DNA from: Planctomycetaceae bacterium
Lineage (GTDB): Bacteria > Planctomycetota > Phycisphaerae > Phycisphaerales > SM1A02
DNA length: 45,498 nucleotides
Direction of reading: 5' to 3'
Assembly (NCBI GenBank): GCA_021297815.1
Contig: JAJTGK010000019.1
Coordinates: 1-45,498 of the forward strand
Below the pieces are notes generated by a model. The model saw nothing but the letters and a program-made list of their open reading frames with translations. It was not told where the DNA came from and did not search any database. Position numbers and translations under genes: made by a program. Of this stretch, positions 37,852 to 45,498 are shown in pieces; within the stretch, counting starts at the first letter, position 1; each line of letters opens with the position of its first letter.

Positions 37852-39435
37852 TCACACCACGGGCGCGTCGACGCGCATGAACGGCGCGCACTTCGAGATC
37901 TTCGTGCCCGCCGAAAGTCCGCCCCAGCGGGCCGCGGCGACCATGCCCCCACTCGGGCTCGTGTTCGAGCCGTACGCCGCCAGCACCTCGGCGCACTTCG
38001 CGGGCATGATCGGCGTGAGCAGCACCGCGGCCACGCGCACGCCCTCGGCGCACGCGGCCAGGATCTCGGCCACGCGCGGCAGGTTCGCGGGGTCCTTCGC
38101 GAGCTTGAACGGCGCTGTCTCGTTGATGAGGAGGTCGACCGCGCGCACGATCGAAAGCGCCGCGTCGGCGGCCTCGGCGAGTTCGAACGCCTCGTAGTGG
38201 CGTCGCGTCTTCTCGGCGGTCGCCTCGACGAACGCGCTCCAGCTCGGCGCGCCCGCAGCGCCCGAGATCGGCATCGACGCCGTCTCGGCCGCGGGCATCG
38301 TGCCCGCGAAGTACTTCTCGATCATCGAGCTCGTGCGGCTCGCGCAGTTCGCGAAGGTGTTCACAAGCTGCGCGGTGTAGATCTCGTGGAAGTGCTTGTC
38401 GCTGAAGTCGGCGTCCTGCGTGCCGAGCGGGCCCTGCGTCGTCATGTACCAGCGCCACGCGTCGACGCCGTACTTCGCGAAGAACCCGTCGATCGTCTCG
38501 AGGTCGACGAAGTTCCCGAGCGACTTCGACATCTTCTGCCCGTTGCGGATCCAGAACGAGTGCGCGTACACGCACTTCGGCAGCGGAAGGTCGAGCGCCA
38601 TCAGCATCGCGGGCCAGATGACCGCGTGGAACCAGAGGATCTCCTTGCCGATCACATGGAACTCGGGCGGCCAGTACTTCGCGCGGTCCTTCGCGAGCGC
38701 GCCCGCAGGCTCGGCGAGCCCGAGCGCGGTCGCGTAGTTGAAGAGCGCGTCGATCCACACATAGATGACATGCTCGGGCGCGTTGGGCATGGGAATGCCC
38801 CAGGTGAAGTTCGTGCGCGTGACGGGCACATCCTGCAGCCCGTCGCGCAGGCGGCCGAGCACCTCGTTGAAGCGGCCCGCAGGGCGCACGAACTCGGGGT
38901 TCGCCTTGAAGAACGCCTCGAGCTTCGACTGGTACGCGCTGAGGCGGAAGTAGTAGTTCTTCTCGGTCGCGCGCACGAGCGGACGCCCGCTGATCGGGCT
39001 CTTGTAGTCCATCTCCTTCGCGCGCGACTCGGTGATGTACTCCTCCTGCCCCTCGTCGTACCAGCCGTTGAACTCGCCGAGGTAGATGTCGCCCGACGCG
39101 AGCAGCCGCGACACGAACGCCTGTACCTGCGACTCGTGGCGCGGCTCGGTGGTGCGGATGAAGTCGTCGTTCGAGAGGTTGAACGGCCCGAGCAGCTTGC
39201 GGAACTCGGCGGAGTTCTCGTCGGCGAGCGCCTGCGGGGTCATGCCGCGGTCCTTCGCGCTCTTCTCGACCTTCTGCCCGTGCTCGTCGGTGCCCGTGAG
39301 GAAGAACACATCGCGCCCGTCGAGCCGCATCGCCCGCGCCCAGACATCGCAGAGCGTCGTCGTGTACGCGCTCCCGATGTGCGGGCGGTCGTTCACGTAG
39401 TAGATGGGCGTCGTGATGTAGGCGGGGCTGGACAT
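37852..39435 (-). CDS. metG: Methionyl-tRNA synthetase
   Basis: 527 residues from the ATG at 39435; the longer ORF to 40080 is antisense to the next gene. The enzyme charges tRNA-Met. Seen: 'YYVNDRPHIGSAYTTTLCDV' (HIGH motif as HIGS), 'FFLTGTDEHGQKVEKSA', 'GWYDEGQEEYI' in the connective domain, 'TNFTWGIPMP', and 'IRNGQKMSKSLGN' (KMSKS). The anticodon-binding helical domain follows from ~390. The connective part resembles the short form lacking four-Cys zinc knuckles. There is no C-terminal tRNA-binding domain, which is common. The gene contains the only ACGT tetranucleotide I found in the window (39395-39398). Confidence 0.97.
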   Translation of the reverse strand: MSSPAYITTPIYYVNDRPHIGSAYTTTLCDVWARAMRLDGRDVFFLTGTDEHGQKVEKSAKDRGMTPQALADENSAEFRKLLGPFNLSNDDFIRTTEPRHESQVQAFVSRLLASGDIYLGEFNGWYDEGQEEYITESRAKEMDYKSPISGRPLVRATEKNYYFRLSAYQSKLEAFFKANPEFVRPAGRFNEVLGRLRDGLQDVPVTRTNFTWGIPMPNAPEHVIYVWIDALFNYATALGLAEPAGALAKDRAKYWPPEFHVIGKEILWFHAVIWPAMLMALDLPLPKCVYAHSFWIRNGQKMSKSLGNFVDLETIDGFFAKYGVDAWRWYMTTQGPLGTQDADFSDKHFHEIYTAQLVNTFANCASRTSSMIEKYFAGTMPAAETASMPISGAAGAPSWSAFVEATAEKTRRHYEAFELAEAADAALSIVRAVDLLINETAPFKLAKDPANLPRVAEILAACAEGVRVAAVLLTPIMPAKCAEVLAAYGSNTSPSGGMVAAARWGGLSAGTKISKCAPFMRVDAPVV

Positions 39436-39529
39436 GGGGGCTCCACGGCGGGATGCCGAAGCGGCGTCCGAAGGGGCGGATCCTAGCGATCTCGGGAACG
39501 GCCCCGCGCGAGAGCCGTACCATGCGGCG

Positions 39530-40339
39530 GTGAACGAGCCGTCCGACGCAACCGAGCACGGCGCCGAGGGACGCGATGCGGCCCGCGAAGGCGATGGCAC
39601 GGCTGAGCCCGTCGTCGCGCCGTCGGCAGAGGCTGCGACGGCGCCCCCGAAGTCGGGCACCGCAACGCCTGCGCGGCCCGACCGGCGGCCGCAGGTGAGC
39701 GGCCCCGCGGTGGCCGCGACGGTCGCGCTCGTCCTCTTCTCGGTGTTTATCGGCGTGTTCGGGCCGCGCCTTGGGAATCGCCAGCAGCTGCCCGCAGGCA
39801 CCACGCTGACCGAACTCGCCGACGCCGTGTCGGCGCGGCATGCGCAGCGGGTGGTGCAGGCCTTCCACATCGGTGCCGAACCCGCGTTTGCCCGCCACGA
39901 GATCGCGCGCGAACTCGAGGAGGTGCTTGGCACCGCCGTCGCCGTGCCCGCGGTTCCCGACGAGGGGCCTGCGCCGATCCGCTGGATCGGCACCGACCGC
40001 GTGCGGCTGCCGGGCGGGTCGGGCGTCCTTGCGTTCCTTGAGGCCCAGCGCGCGGGGCGGCGCCTGTTCGCCAGCGTCATCGTGCTGCGCGACGAAGACC
40101 GCTACACCGTGTTCGACTCCTTCGGCAGGCCCCGCCCGATGCCGACGGGGGAACTGTTCTCGGTGCCCATGCCTGGTGGCGCCGACACGGGCGACCCCGA
40201 GGGGCTGGTGCAGATCTACCGCGAGGGCGACCTTGTCTTCGCGGTGCAGTCGACGAGCCCCGAGCTGGCGGCCGAGATCGCAGCCCGCTTCCGCGCCGCG
40301 GCCGCCGAGGTGGAGCGCATTGTTCCCCATCCCGACTGA
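39530..40339 (+). CDS. Membrane-anchored hypothetical protein
   Basis: 269 residues from the GTG at 39530. The ORF-track ATG at 39434 overlaps the metG start codon and is less likely. An acidic, Ala-rich cytoplasmic N-terminus (~65 residues) is followed by one transmembrane helix ('VAATVALVLFSVFIGVFG') and a ~180-residue extracytoplasmic domain with mixed alpha/beta pattern ('AFHIGAEPAFARHEIARELE', 'RRLFASVIVLRDEDRYTVFD', 'GLVQIYREGDLVFAVQST'). The layout is like an anti-sigma factor or membrane sensor but no sigma factor is adjacent. It is divergent from metG with 94 bases between. Confidence 0.7.
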   Translation: MNEPSDATEHGAEGRDAAREGDGTAEPVVAPSAEAATAPPKSGTATPARPDRRPQVSGPAVAATVALVLFSVFIGVFGPRLGNRQQLPAGTTLTELADAVSARHAQRVVQAFHIGAEPAFARHEIARELEEVLGTAVAVPAVPDEGPAPIRWIGTDRVRLPGGSGVLAFLEAQRAGRRLFASVIVLRDEDRYTVFDSFGRPRPMPTGELFSVPMPGGADTGDPEGLVQIYREGDLVFAVQSTSPELAAEIAARFRAAAAEVERIVPHPD

Positions 40340-40354
40340 TCGGGCGCAGATTTC
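40331..40354 (+). terminator. Weak terminator-like hairpin
   Basis: CCCGA-CTGA-TCGGG spans the stop codon of the membrane-anchored gene and is followed after a few bases by ATTTCTT. The stem is short, so termination may be partial. Confidence 0.3.
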
Positions 40355-40382
40355 TTGCCTTCGGCGCGGAGCGGCCGATACT
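40355..40382 (+). promoter_or_regulatory. Possible promoter of the 40443 gene
   Basis: TTGCCT and GATACT with a 16-base spacer lie about 60 bases before the ATG. Each hexamer matches the sigma-70 consensus at four of six bases. Confidence 0.35.
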
Positions 40383-40442
40383 TCGACAGCCGACTGCGCG
40401 CCCTCGAGGCGTGGCGGCACGCGACCTCTTGTCAGGAACCCC

Positions 40443-42257
40443 ATGGAACTCCGCCGCACCGATCGCCGTCACCGCATCGCACTCATAGGCGTTTCGCTGG
40501 CGCTCGTCGTCGCGCAGGGCGCGTTCGCGCAGACGCAGGGCGGCTCGCGCTACAACCCCGCGACGAACCCGATGGAAGCGGGCCGCGGCCGTTCGCTCGG
40601 CAGCGGTGGCGCGCTCGATGGGCAGACCTTCAGCTGGGTCCGCGGCCGATCGCAGGGTCAATCGCTCGGGCAGGGCAACGCGCTCGACGCGAACACGCAG
40701 GTCGGCTCGGGCGGCTACAACGCGCCCGCGCGGCAGACCGACTACGGCGCGCGCAACCTCGTCGTGACGGGAAATGTGGCGGGCGGTCGCGGCTTCCGCG
40801 GCTCGGTCGGCTACACCGCGGCCACCGACTTCCGCGGCGCGACGGGCTCCGACGCGACCTACTCGTTCGAAGCCGATGCGGCGTACTCGAGCCCGACCTT
40901 CTTCGGCACGAACTACGCGGCCGACCGCTTCCGCATGGCGCAGGGCATGGGCGACTTCCAGTACCGGCGCGACACGACCCCCGTCGGCGTGCCGAGCGCG
41001 GGCGTGCCCCGCTCGACGATCGACGCCGACATGCGGCTCGACCGCGCGGGCGCGCAGATGTCGCCCTCGGCGGGCCGCTGGGAGTACGGCGAGGACCGTC
41101 TGGTCGAGACGAGCCGCGCGCAGAACGGCGACCCGATTCGCTACATCGCCTCGCCGCTGCGCGGCCTGCAGGCGGAGAACCTGACCGACCCCGTGGTGCG
41201 TTCGGGGCTCGACCTCTACGAGCAGGCGCGCGCGCGGCGGGACATCGCCGCAGGCCTGATGAAGCCCGAGGACTTCGACTCGATGCGGCCGAGCGCGTCG
41301 CTCGACCTGAGCATGACGCAGCGCATGACCCTGGACCTTCCGCCGGCGCGCATTGGCGACGACCTGCGCGTCGAGGGCCAGCGCGTGGCGCCGAAGACCT
41401 ACGACGAGATCATCGAGGGCATCGCGCGCGCGTACGCCGACGACCCGACGAAGAATGTGAGCGTCGACCCCGAGATCATGCGGCGCATCCGCGAGGAGCT
41501 CGCCGAGCTCCGCGCGCCGATGGGTGTGCCGAAGGCTCCCGTCGAGAAGCCTGCCGAGAAGCCCGCCGAGGAGCCCGCCGACGGCACGGGCGAGAAGCCC
41601 GCCGAGAAGCCCACGCAGCCAAGCGACGGCCGACCTGTCGAGGTTCCCACGCTTCCAGGTGGCGCACCTGTTCCGCAGGGCGCCGAGGACCTGCGCGAGG
41701 AAGACCGCGAGAAGGTTCGCGGCAAGGCCCGTTCGGTGACCCAGTACGCCGAGATCCTGCGCCATGGCCGCACCATCAGCGAGCTCAGCAAGGACGACCA
41801 GCGTCGCGTGGGCGAGATCGTGCGCGGTGCCGAGGAAGCGCTGCGTCGCGGCGAGTACTTCAGCGCGGAGTCGCGCTTCCGCCAGGCGCAGGACATGGCG
41901 AGCGGCAACCCGCTGACCGAGGTCGGCATCGCCCACTCGCAGATCGGCGCGGGGCTCTACCTCTCGTCGGCGCTCACGATCCGCAACATGTTCCTGCGGC
42001 ACCCCGAGCTCATCGACGCGTACTACGACCCCGCGCTGCTGCCGACAGGCGAGCGGCTCGACCGCGCGATGAAGTACATGCGCGAGAAGATCACCCGCGG
42101 CGACGATCGACCTGGGTACGGCCTTGTGCTTGCGTACATCGGGCACCAGCTGAAGGACAAGGCCGTGGTCGAGGAGGGGCTGTCGGCGATCGCGGGTAGC
42201 CCCACGCTCGACGCCGAGAGCCAGCTGCTGCGGGGCGTGTGGCTTGGCGGCAAGTGA
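40443..42257 (+). CDS. Large secreted protein of unknown function with C-terminal TPR-like region
   Basis: 604 residues from the ATG at 40443, which starts a signal peptide ('RIALIGVSLALVVAQGAFA'). About 25-130 is Gly/Ser/Asn-rich and probably disordered ('GRSLGSGGALDGQTFSWVRG'). About 130-340 is polar with no recognised fold. A Lys/Pro/Glu-rich linker (about 365-400, 'EKPAEKPAEEPADG') precedes a helical C-terminal part from ~430 ('RRGEYFSAESRFRQAQDMAS'), which looks like a few TPR units. Export to the periplasm or outside is likely; the role is unknown. Its end overlaps the galK start by 14 bases, suggesting co-transcription. Confidence 0.75.
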   Translation: MELRRTDRRHRIALIGVSLALVVAQGAFAQTQGGSRYNPATNPMEAGRGRSLGSGGALDGQTFSWVRGRSQGQSLGQGNALDANTQVGSGGYNAPARQTDYGARNLVVTGNVAGGRGFRGSVGYTAATDFRGATGSDATYSFEADAAYSSPTFFGTNYAADRFRMAQGMGDFQYRRDTTPVGVPSAGVPRSTIDADMRLDRAGAQMSPSAGRWEYGEDRLVETSRAQNGDPIRYIASPLRGLQAENLTDPVVRSGLDLYEQARARRDIAAGLMKPEDFDSMRPSASLDLSMTQRMTLDLPPARIGDDLRVEGQRVAPKTYDEIIEGIARAYADDPTKNVSVDPEIMRRIREELAELRAPMGVPKAPVEKPAEKPAEEPADGTGEKPAEKPTQPSDGRPVEVPTLPGGAPVPQGAEDLREEDREKVRGKARSVTQYAEILRHGRTISELSKDDQRRVGEIVRGAEEALRRGEYFSAESRFRQAQDMASGNPLTEVGIAHSQIGAGLYLSSALTIRNMFLRHPELIDAYYDPALLPTGERLDRAMKYMREKITRGDDRPGYGLVLAYIGHQLKDKAVVEEGLSAIAGSPTLDAESQLLRGVWLGGK

Positions 42258-43245
42258 CGCGATCGCACGCGCGCGCGAGCTGTTCGAGTTGACATGGCGC
42301 ATGGCGCCCGATGTCGCCGCATCGGCGACGGGGCGCGTGAATCTGATCGGCGACCACATCGACTACGCAGGCGGCACCGTGCTGCCCATGCCGATCGCCG
42401 CGCGCACGGCGGTGTGCGCCGCGCGTGCTGCGGCCGACGGCTTCGCGAGCGAGTGGACGGGCGACGCGGGCTGGGAGCGCTATGCGCGCGGCGTGCTGGC
42501 CGAATTGCGCGCGGCGGGCGTGCGCGTGCCGCCGATCGCGCTTGCGGTCGCAAGCGATGTGCCCGTCGGCGCGGGGCTTTCGTCGAGCGCCGCGCTCGAG
42601 GTCGCGGTGGCGCGCGCGGCGCTTGGCTGCGCGGGCGTCGAGCTTCCCGCGCGCGAGACCGCGCTTCTCTGTCAGCGCGCCGAGCATGTGCATGCGGGTG
42701 TGCCCTGCGGAATCATGGACCAATGGTGCGTGGCGCATGCAGGCGAAGGCGCCGCGGGTGGCGAGGCGATCGCGCTCGACTGCGCGGCGCTGGCGTTTCG
42801 CCGCGTGGCGCTTCCTGCGGCGCTTCGCATCGAGATCGTCGACTCGGGCGTGCGTCATGCGCTGCGCGACGGCGGCTACGCGGCGCGACGCACCGATGTC
42901 GAGGAGGCGGCGCGCATACTCGGGGTGCGGCTCCTCGGCGAACTTCCGCCCGAGCGCGCGCACGAAGTCGATGCGCTGCCACCACGCATCGCGCGACGCG
43001 CGCGTCATGTGGTGCGTGAGTGCGCGCGGGTGCACGCCGCGGTGTCCGCGCTCGAGCGCGTCGATCTTGACGCCTTCGGAAGGCTCCTCACCGAAAGCCA
43101 CGCCTCGTTGCGCGACGATTTCGAGGTCTCGGTGCCCGAACTCGACGCGCTCGTGGCCGACGCCTGCGCCCGCGGGGCGCTCGGTGCACGCATGACGGGC
43201 GCAGGCTTCGGCGGCTGCGCGGTCGTGGCGTGGCGCGTGGCCTGA
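42244..43245 (+). CDS. galK: Galactokinase (GHMP kinase)
   Basis: 333 residues from a TTG at 42244 that overlaps the previous gene by 14 bases; the in-frame ATG at 42301 would cut the N-terminal 'ELFELTWRMAP' segment found in the family. The enzyme phosphorylates galactose at C1 with ATP. The three GHMP motifs are present: 'GRVNLIGDHIDYAGG' (30-44), 'PVGAGLSSSAALEVA' and 'GARMTGAGFGGCAVV'. The first has Asp where most galactokinases have Glu (GEH), a conservative change. 'GVPCGIMDQ' contains the catalytic Asp. A related sugar kinase of the same family cannot be excluded. Confidence 0.88.
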   Translation: MAASDAIARARELFELTWRMAPDVAASATGRVNLIGDHIDYAGGTVLPMPIAARTAVCAARAAADGFASEWTGDAGWERYARGVLAELRAAGVRVPPIALAVASDVPVGAGLSSSAALEVAVARAALGCAGVELPARETALLCQRAEHVHAGVPCGIMDQWCVAHAGEGAAGGEAIALDCAALAFRRVALPAALRIEIVDSGVRHALRDGGYAARRTDVEEAARILGVRLLGELPPERAHEVDALPPRIARRARHVVRECARVHAAVSALERVDLDAFGRLLTESHASLRDDFEVSVPELDALVADACARGALGARMTGAGFGGCAVVAWRVA

Positions 43246-43397
43246 CCGCGCCCGAGCGCCAAAACCCGTGCCCCGCGCGGGACTTGGCCGCAGTTCTCGA
43301 AAACCCGCGCCCTGCCTGTACGGCCCTCGACGGTGCCGCCTCCTGAAGGCGGGTGCCGCGTGACGGCGCCCGCATCGGCCACAACAGGAGTCCAGAG

Positions 43398-44438
43398 ATG
43401 CATCGTTCGAACACCACGCTCGCCGCCGCCGTCCTCACCAACGCCCTCGCCGCGTCGTGCGCGCTCTTCACGGGCGCACACGCATCCGCCCAGGCGCTTG
43501 GCTGGGGCGACAACAGCGCAGGCCAGACCATGTTGCCGCAGGGCGAACCCGTGGCCGCCGTGGCGGGTGGCTTCTACCACTCGGTCGTGCTCTATCGCAA
43601 CGGAACGCTCGCCTTCGTCGGCGACAATGCCTTCGGCCAGTGCTCGCCGCCGAGCTTTGGAAACCCGCGCGGCATCGCGGCGGGCGCCTTTCACACGGTC
43701 GTGATGGACGGTGGTCTCGTGCGCTGCTTCGGCGACGACTCGTTTGGGCAGTGCGCGTTGCCCAGCGGCCTCGGATATCCGCTCGAGATCTCTGCGGGCG
43801 TGTACCACAGCGCGGTCCGTACGGCCGCGGGCGTGACATGCTGGGGTTGGAACGGGGACGGACAATGCAATGTGCCACCGTCGCTCGGTCCAGTGGCGTC
43901 GGTCGCGGCGGGTGGGTTCCACACCGTCGCGCTCCGCCTCGACGGCGTCGTCGAGAGCTGGGGCAGCAACAGCGACGGGCAGGTCGCGAAGTCGATCCGC
44001 GCGCAGCGCATCGCCGCAGGGACGAACCACACGCTCGCGATCGATGAGACGGGCAGGGTCGCCGCGTGGGGCGCGAACCACGAGGGCCAGTGCGATGTGC
44101 CCATCGACCTCGACGATGTCGTCGCGGTGGCGGCGGGCGTGTATCACTCGCTCGCACTGACTTCGTCGGGCCTGGTGCGCGGCTGGGGAAGCAACGCGTT
44201 CGGCCAGCTTGCGCAGCCTTGCGGCAAGCCGATGCAGGGCATCGCGGCGGGCGCGCTGCATTCCCTGAGCTTCCACAACTGCTCCGCCGACCTCAACGCC
44301 GATGGCGTTGTCGACGCCAACGATGTCATGGTGATCCTTGCGAACTGGGCGACGAATGCGGGCGACTTGAACTGCGACGGCATCGTCGACAGCATCGACC
44401 TTTCGATGCTGCTCATGAGCTGGGGCAGCTGCCCGTGA
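43398..44438 (+). CDS. Secreted RCC1-repeat protein with C-terminal dockerin-like domain
   Basis: 346 residues from the ATG at 43398, with AGGAG upstream and a signal peptide ('TLAAAVLTNALAASCALFTGAHASA'). From ~30 to ~290 about seven repeats of ~38 residues carry the RCC1 signature ('GWGDNSAGQT', 'CWGWNGDGQCNVP', 'AWGANHEGQCDVP', 'GWGSNAFGQL'), expected to form a beta-propeller. The last ~60 residues hold two calcium-binding loops of type I dockerin form ('DLNADGVVDANDVMVILANW' and 'DLNCDGIVDSIDLSMLLMSW'). It is extracellular or surface-bound; partner and role unknown. The dockerin tail is of the same kind as that of the SGNH hydrolase at 14007. Confidence 0.88.
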   Translation: MHRSNTTLAAAVLTNALAASCALFTGAHASAQALGWGDNSAGQTMLPQGEPVAAVAGGFYHSVVLYRNGTLAFVGDNAFGQCSPPSFGNPRGIAAGAFHTVVMDGGLVRCFGDDSFGQCALPSGLGYPLEISAGVYHSAVRTAAGVTCWGWNGDGQCNVPPSLGPVASVAAGGFHTVALRLDGVVESWGSNSDGQVAKSIRAQRIAAGTNHTLAIDETGRVAAWGANHEGQCDVPIDLDDVVAVAAGVYHSLALTSSGLVRGWGSNAFGQLAQPCGKPMQGIAAGALHSLSFHNCSADLNADGVVDANDVMVILANWATNAGDLNCDGIVDSIDLSMLLMSWGSCP

Positions 44439-44457
44439 GCCACGCGGCCCACGCCGC

Positions 44458-45054
44458 CTACGCGCGCACGAAGCCCGTGGGCGGCGTGGCCCGCAGCTCG
44501 TCGATGAGCTCGACGAGCGCACGCGGGCGGAACGCGTTCGCAGGCAGGTCGACGCCCACATCGAACCGCCGCGCGACCTGCGTGCCGAAGCCGTGCACAT
44601 GCCCGTGCAGATGGAAGCCGCCGTTCGGGCGGCCCTGCCACTGGTCGATCGGATAGTGGAAGAGGACGAGGCGTTCGTCGATGCCCGCGATGCCGCGCGC
44701 GCTCACGATCTCGTCGATCGACTCGAAGAGCGCGTCGAACTTCGGCTCGCCGCGCGGGTCATGGTTGCCGCGCACGAGGTGGATGCGCCTGCACGCGATG
44801 CGCGCGCGCAGCGCGGCCACGCGGTCGAGCTCGTCCGCGGTCCACTCGTCGAGCCGCGCGAAGTCGCCGAGATGGACGAGCACATCCTTCGGCCCGACCA
44901 CGGCGTTGATCGCCTCGACCATCGCGTCGTCCATCGCATCGACCGACGCGTGCGGGCGGCGGTACCACTCGCGCGCCTCCACATGGCGGAAGTGCGTGTC
45001 GGCGGTCACCCAGATCCGCCGGTCGGTCTTCACGAGGTCCTTCGCGGTCGACAT
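44458..45054 (-). CDS. Calcineurin-like metallophosphoesterase
   Basis: 198 residues from the ATG at 45054; the longer ORF runs into the divergent fucosidase. All metal-binding motifs of the fold are present: 'TADTHFRH', 'HLGDFA', 'RGNHD', 'FHYP' and 'HLHGHVHG'. They form a two-metal site that hydrolyses phosphoesters. Compact bacterial members of this size are often found beside varied genes and their substrates are mostly unknown. It converges on the RCC1-dockerin gene (20-base gap) and diverges from the fucosidase gene (42 bases). No signal peptide, so cytoplasmic. Confidence 0.9.
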   Translation of the reverse strand: MSTAKDLVKTDRRIWVTADTHFRHVEAREWYRRPHASVDAMDDAMVEAINAVVGPKDVLVHLGDFARLDEWTADELDRVAALRARIACRRIHLVRGNHDPRGEPKFDALFESIDEIVSARGIAGIDERLVLFHYPIDQWQGRPNGGFHLHGHVHGFGTQVARRFDVGVDLPANAFRPRALVELIDELRATPPTGFVRA

Positions 45055-45096
45055 GCGCAGACGGTAGCCGCTCGCGCGCGGCAGTACCATCCGCCC

Positions 45097-45498
45097 ATGC
45101 GCATCGCACCGACGACCGTCGCCGTCATGACCGCCCTCCTCGCCTCCTGCTCCGCCGCGCAGGAACTGAAGGAACTTCCGCGCTACGGCGGCGTGAACCT
45201 GGTGAACGAGACGCCCGAGGAGCACGACGCGCGCATGCGGTGGTTCCGCGAGGCGAAGTTCGGCATGTTCATCCACTGGGGCGCGTACTCGAGCGCCGCG
45301 GGCGAGTGGAACGGCCGCCGCGTGCCTGGCATCGGCGAGTGGCTCCTCTCGAATGCGCAGATCAAGCCCGAGGACTACGAGGTCCTCGGCAAGCAGTTCA
45401 ACCCCGTCAAGTTCGACGCGAAGCGCTGGGTCGCGATCGCGAAGGACGCGGGCATGAAGTACATCGTGATCACCTCGAAGCACCACGACGGCTTCTGC
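45097..45498 (+). CDS. Alpha-L-fucosidase, GH29 family (3' partial)
   Basis: The first 134 codons are present and the frame runs off the window, so it is missing from the ORF track. The start ATG at 45097 opens a signal sequence with a lipobox-like 'LLASC', so this may be a lipoprotein or exported enzyme. The GH29 N-terminal catalytic domain is clear: 'WFREAKFGMFIHWGAYS' and 'DAGMKYIVITSKHHDGF'. The catalytic nucleophile Asp lies further on and cannot be checked. The family removes alpha-linked L-fucose from glycans with retention. It links to fucan or fucosylated polysaccharide breakdown, while gmd and fcl in this window make GDP-fucose. Confidence 0.92.
   Translation, partial: MRIAPTTVAVMTALLASCSAAQELKELPRYGGVNLVNETPEEHDARMRWFREAKFGMFIHWGAYSSAAGEWNGRRVPGIGEWLLSNAQIKPEDYEVLGKQFNPVKFDAKRWVAIAKDAGMKYIVITSKHHDGFC

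Noticed and set aside
37340-40459. 1039-residue reverse ORF
   Set aside because: Out-of-frame shadow of metG and antisense to neighbouring genes; Arg-rich with no recognisable domain.
43261-43315. Imperfect direct repeat AAAACCCGYGCCC between galK and the RCC1 gene
   Set aside because: Only two copies, 39 bases apart, with no symmetry or promoter relation that I could defend.

Overview
The window looks like chromosomal DNA of a high-G+C planctomycete, most likely of the class Phycisphaerae. The lineage is inferred from a PVC-type membrane dehydrogenase carrying HEAT, PA14 and cytochrome c parts, a VPAP-type PEP-CTERM-like sorting tail, two secreted proteins with type I dockerin-like tails, and extreme GC-rich codon use. 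No phage, plasmid, transposon, CRISPR array, rRNA or tRNA was seen.

Layout. 1-7.1 kb: 3' part of the dehydrogenase, a PEP-CTERM-like protein, a membrane TPR protein of GT-C type, and parB with parS-like sites around its promoter. 7.2-11.3 kb: a small unknown gene, a consensus sigma-54 promoter, a giant fliD and fliS. 11.3-28.9 kb: a surface polysaccharide locus with a UDP-GlcNAc dehydrogenase, four glycosyltransferases, a Wzy-like polymerase, GDP-fucose synthesis (gmd, fcl), an AsnB-type amidotransferase fused to a broken Wzx flippase, a WcaF-like acetyltransferase, a secreted SGNH hydrolase and a secreted putative glycosidase. 29-30.5 kb: cysS. 30.5-35.3 kb: a promoter, a roughly 400-nt structured leader with two SAM-riboswitch-like aptamers exactly 200 nt apart, and a four-gene operon of two unknown proteins, a MoxR-like AAA ATPase and a DUF2201-type VWA protein. 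35.3-37.8 kb: an overlapping reverse-strand operon of an STN-like secreted protein, an ECF sigma factor and a small membrane protein. 37.9-45.5 kb: metG, two envelope or secreted unknowns, galK, an RCC1-dockerin protein, a phosphoesterase and the start of an alpha-L-fucosidase.

How the parts fit. The polysaccharide genes could build and export a fucose-containing, amidated and acetylated glycan, while the fucosidase at the far end points to fucan use in the same organism. The flippase, however, appears to lack an internal block and to change frame, so it is either dead or mis-assembled.

The strongest unexplained signals are these. First, the tetranucleotide ACGT is almost absent: I found one copy by eye in 45.5 kb, where base composition predicts on the order of a hundred. 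Codon choice bends around it, and the parS sites themselves carry a base change that removes the ACGT normally found at their centre. Second, a tandem pair of SAM-type aptamers precedes an AAA/VWA operon that has no visible link to methionine metabolism.
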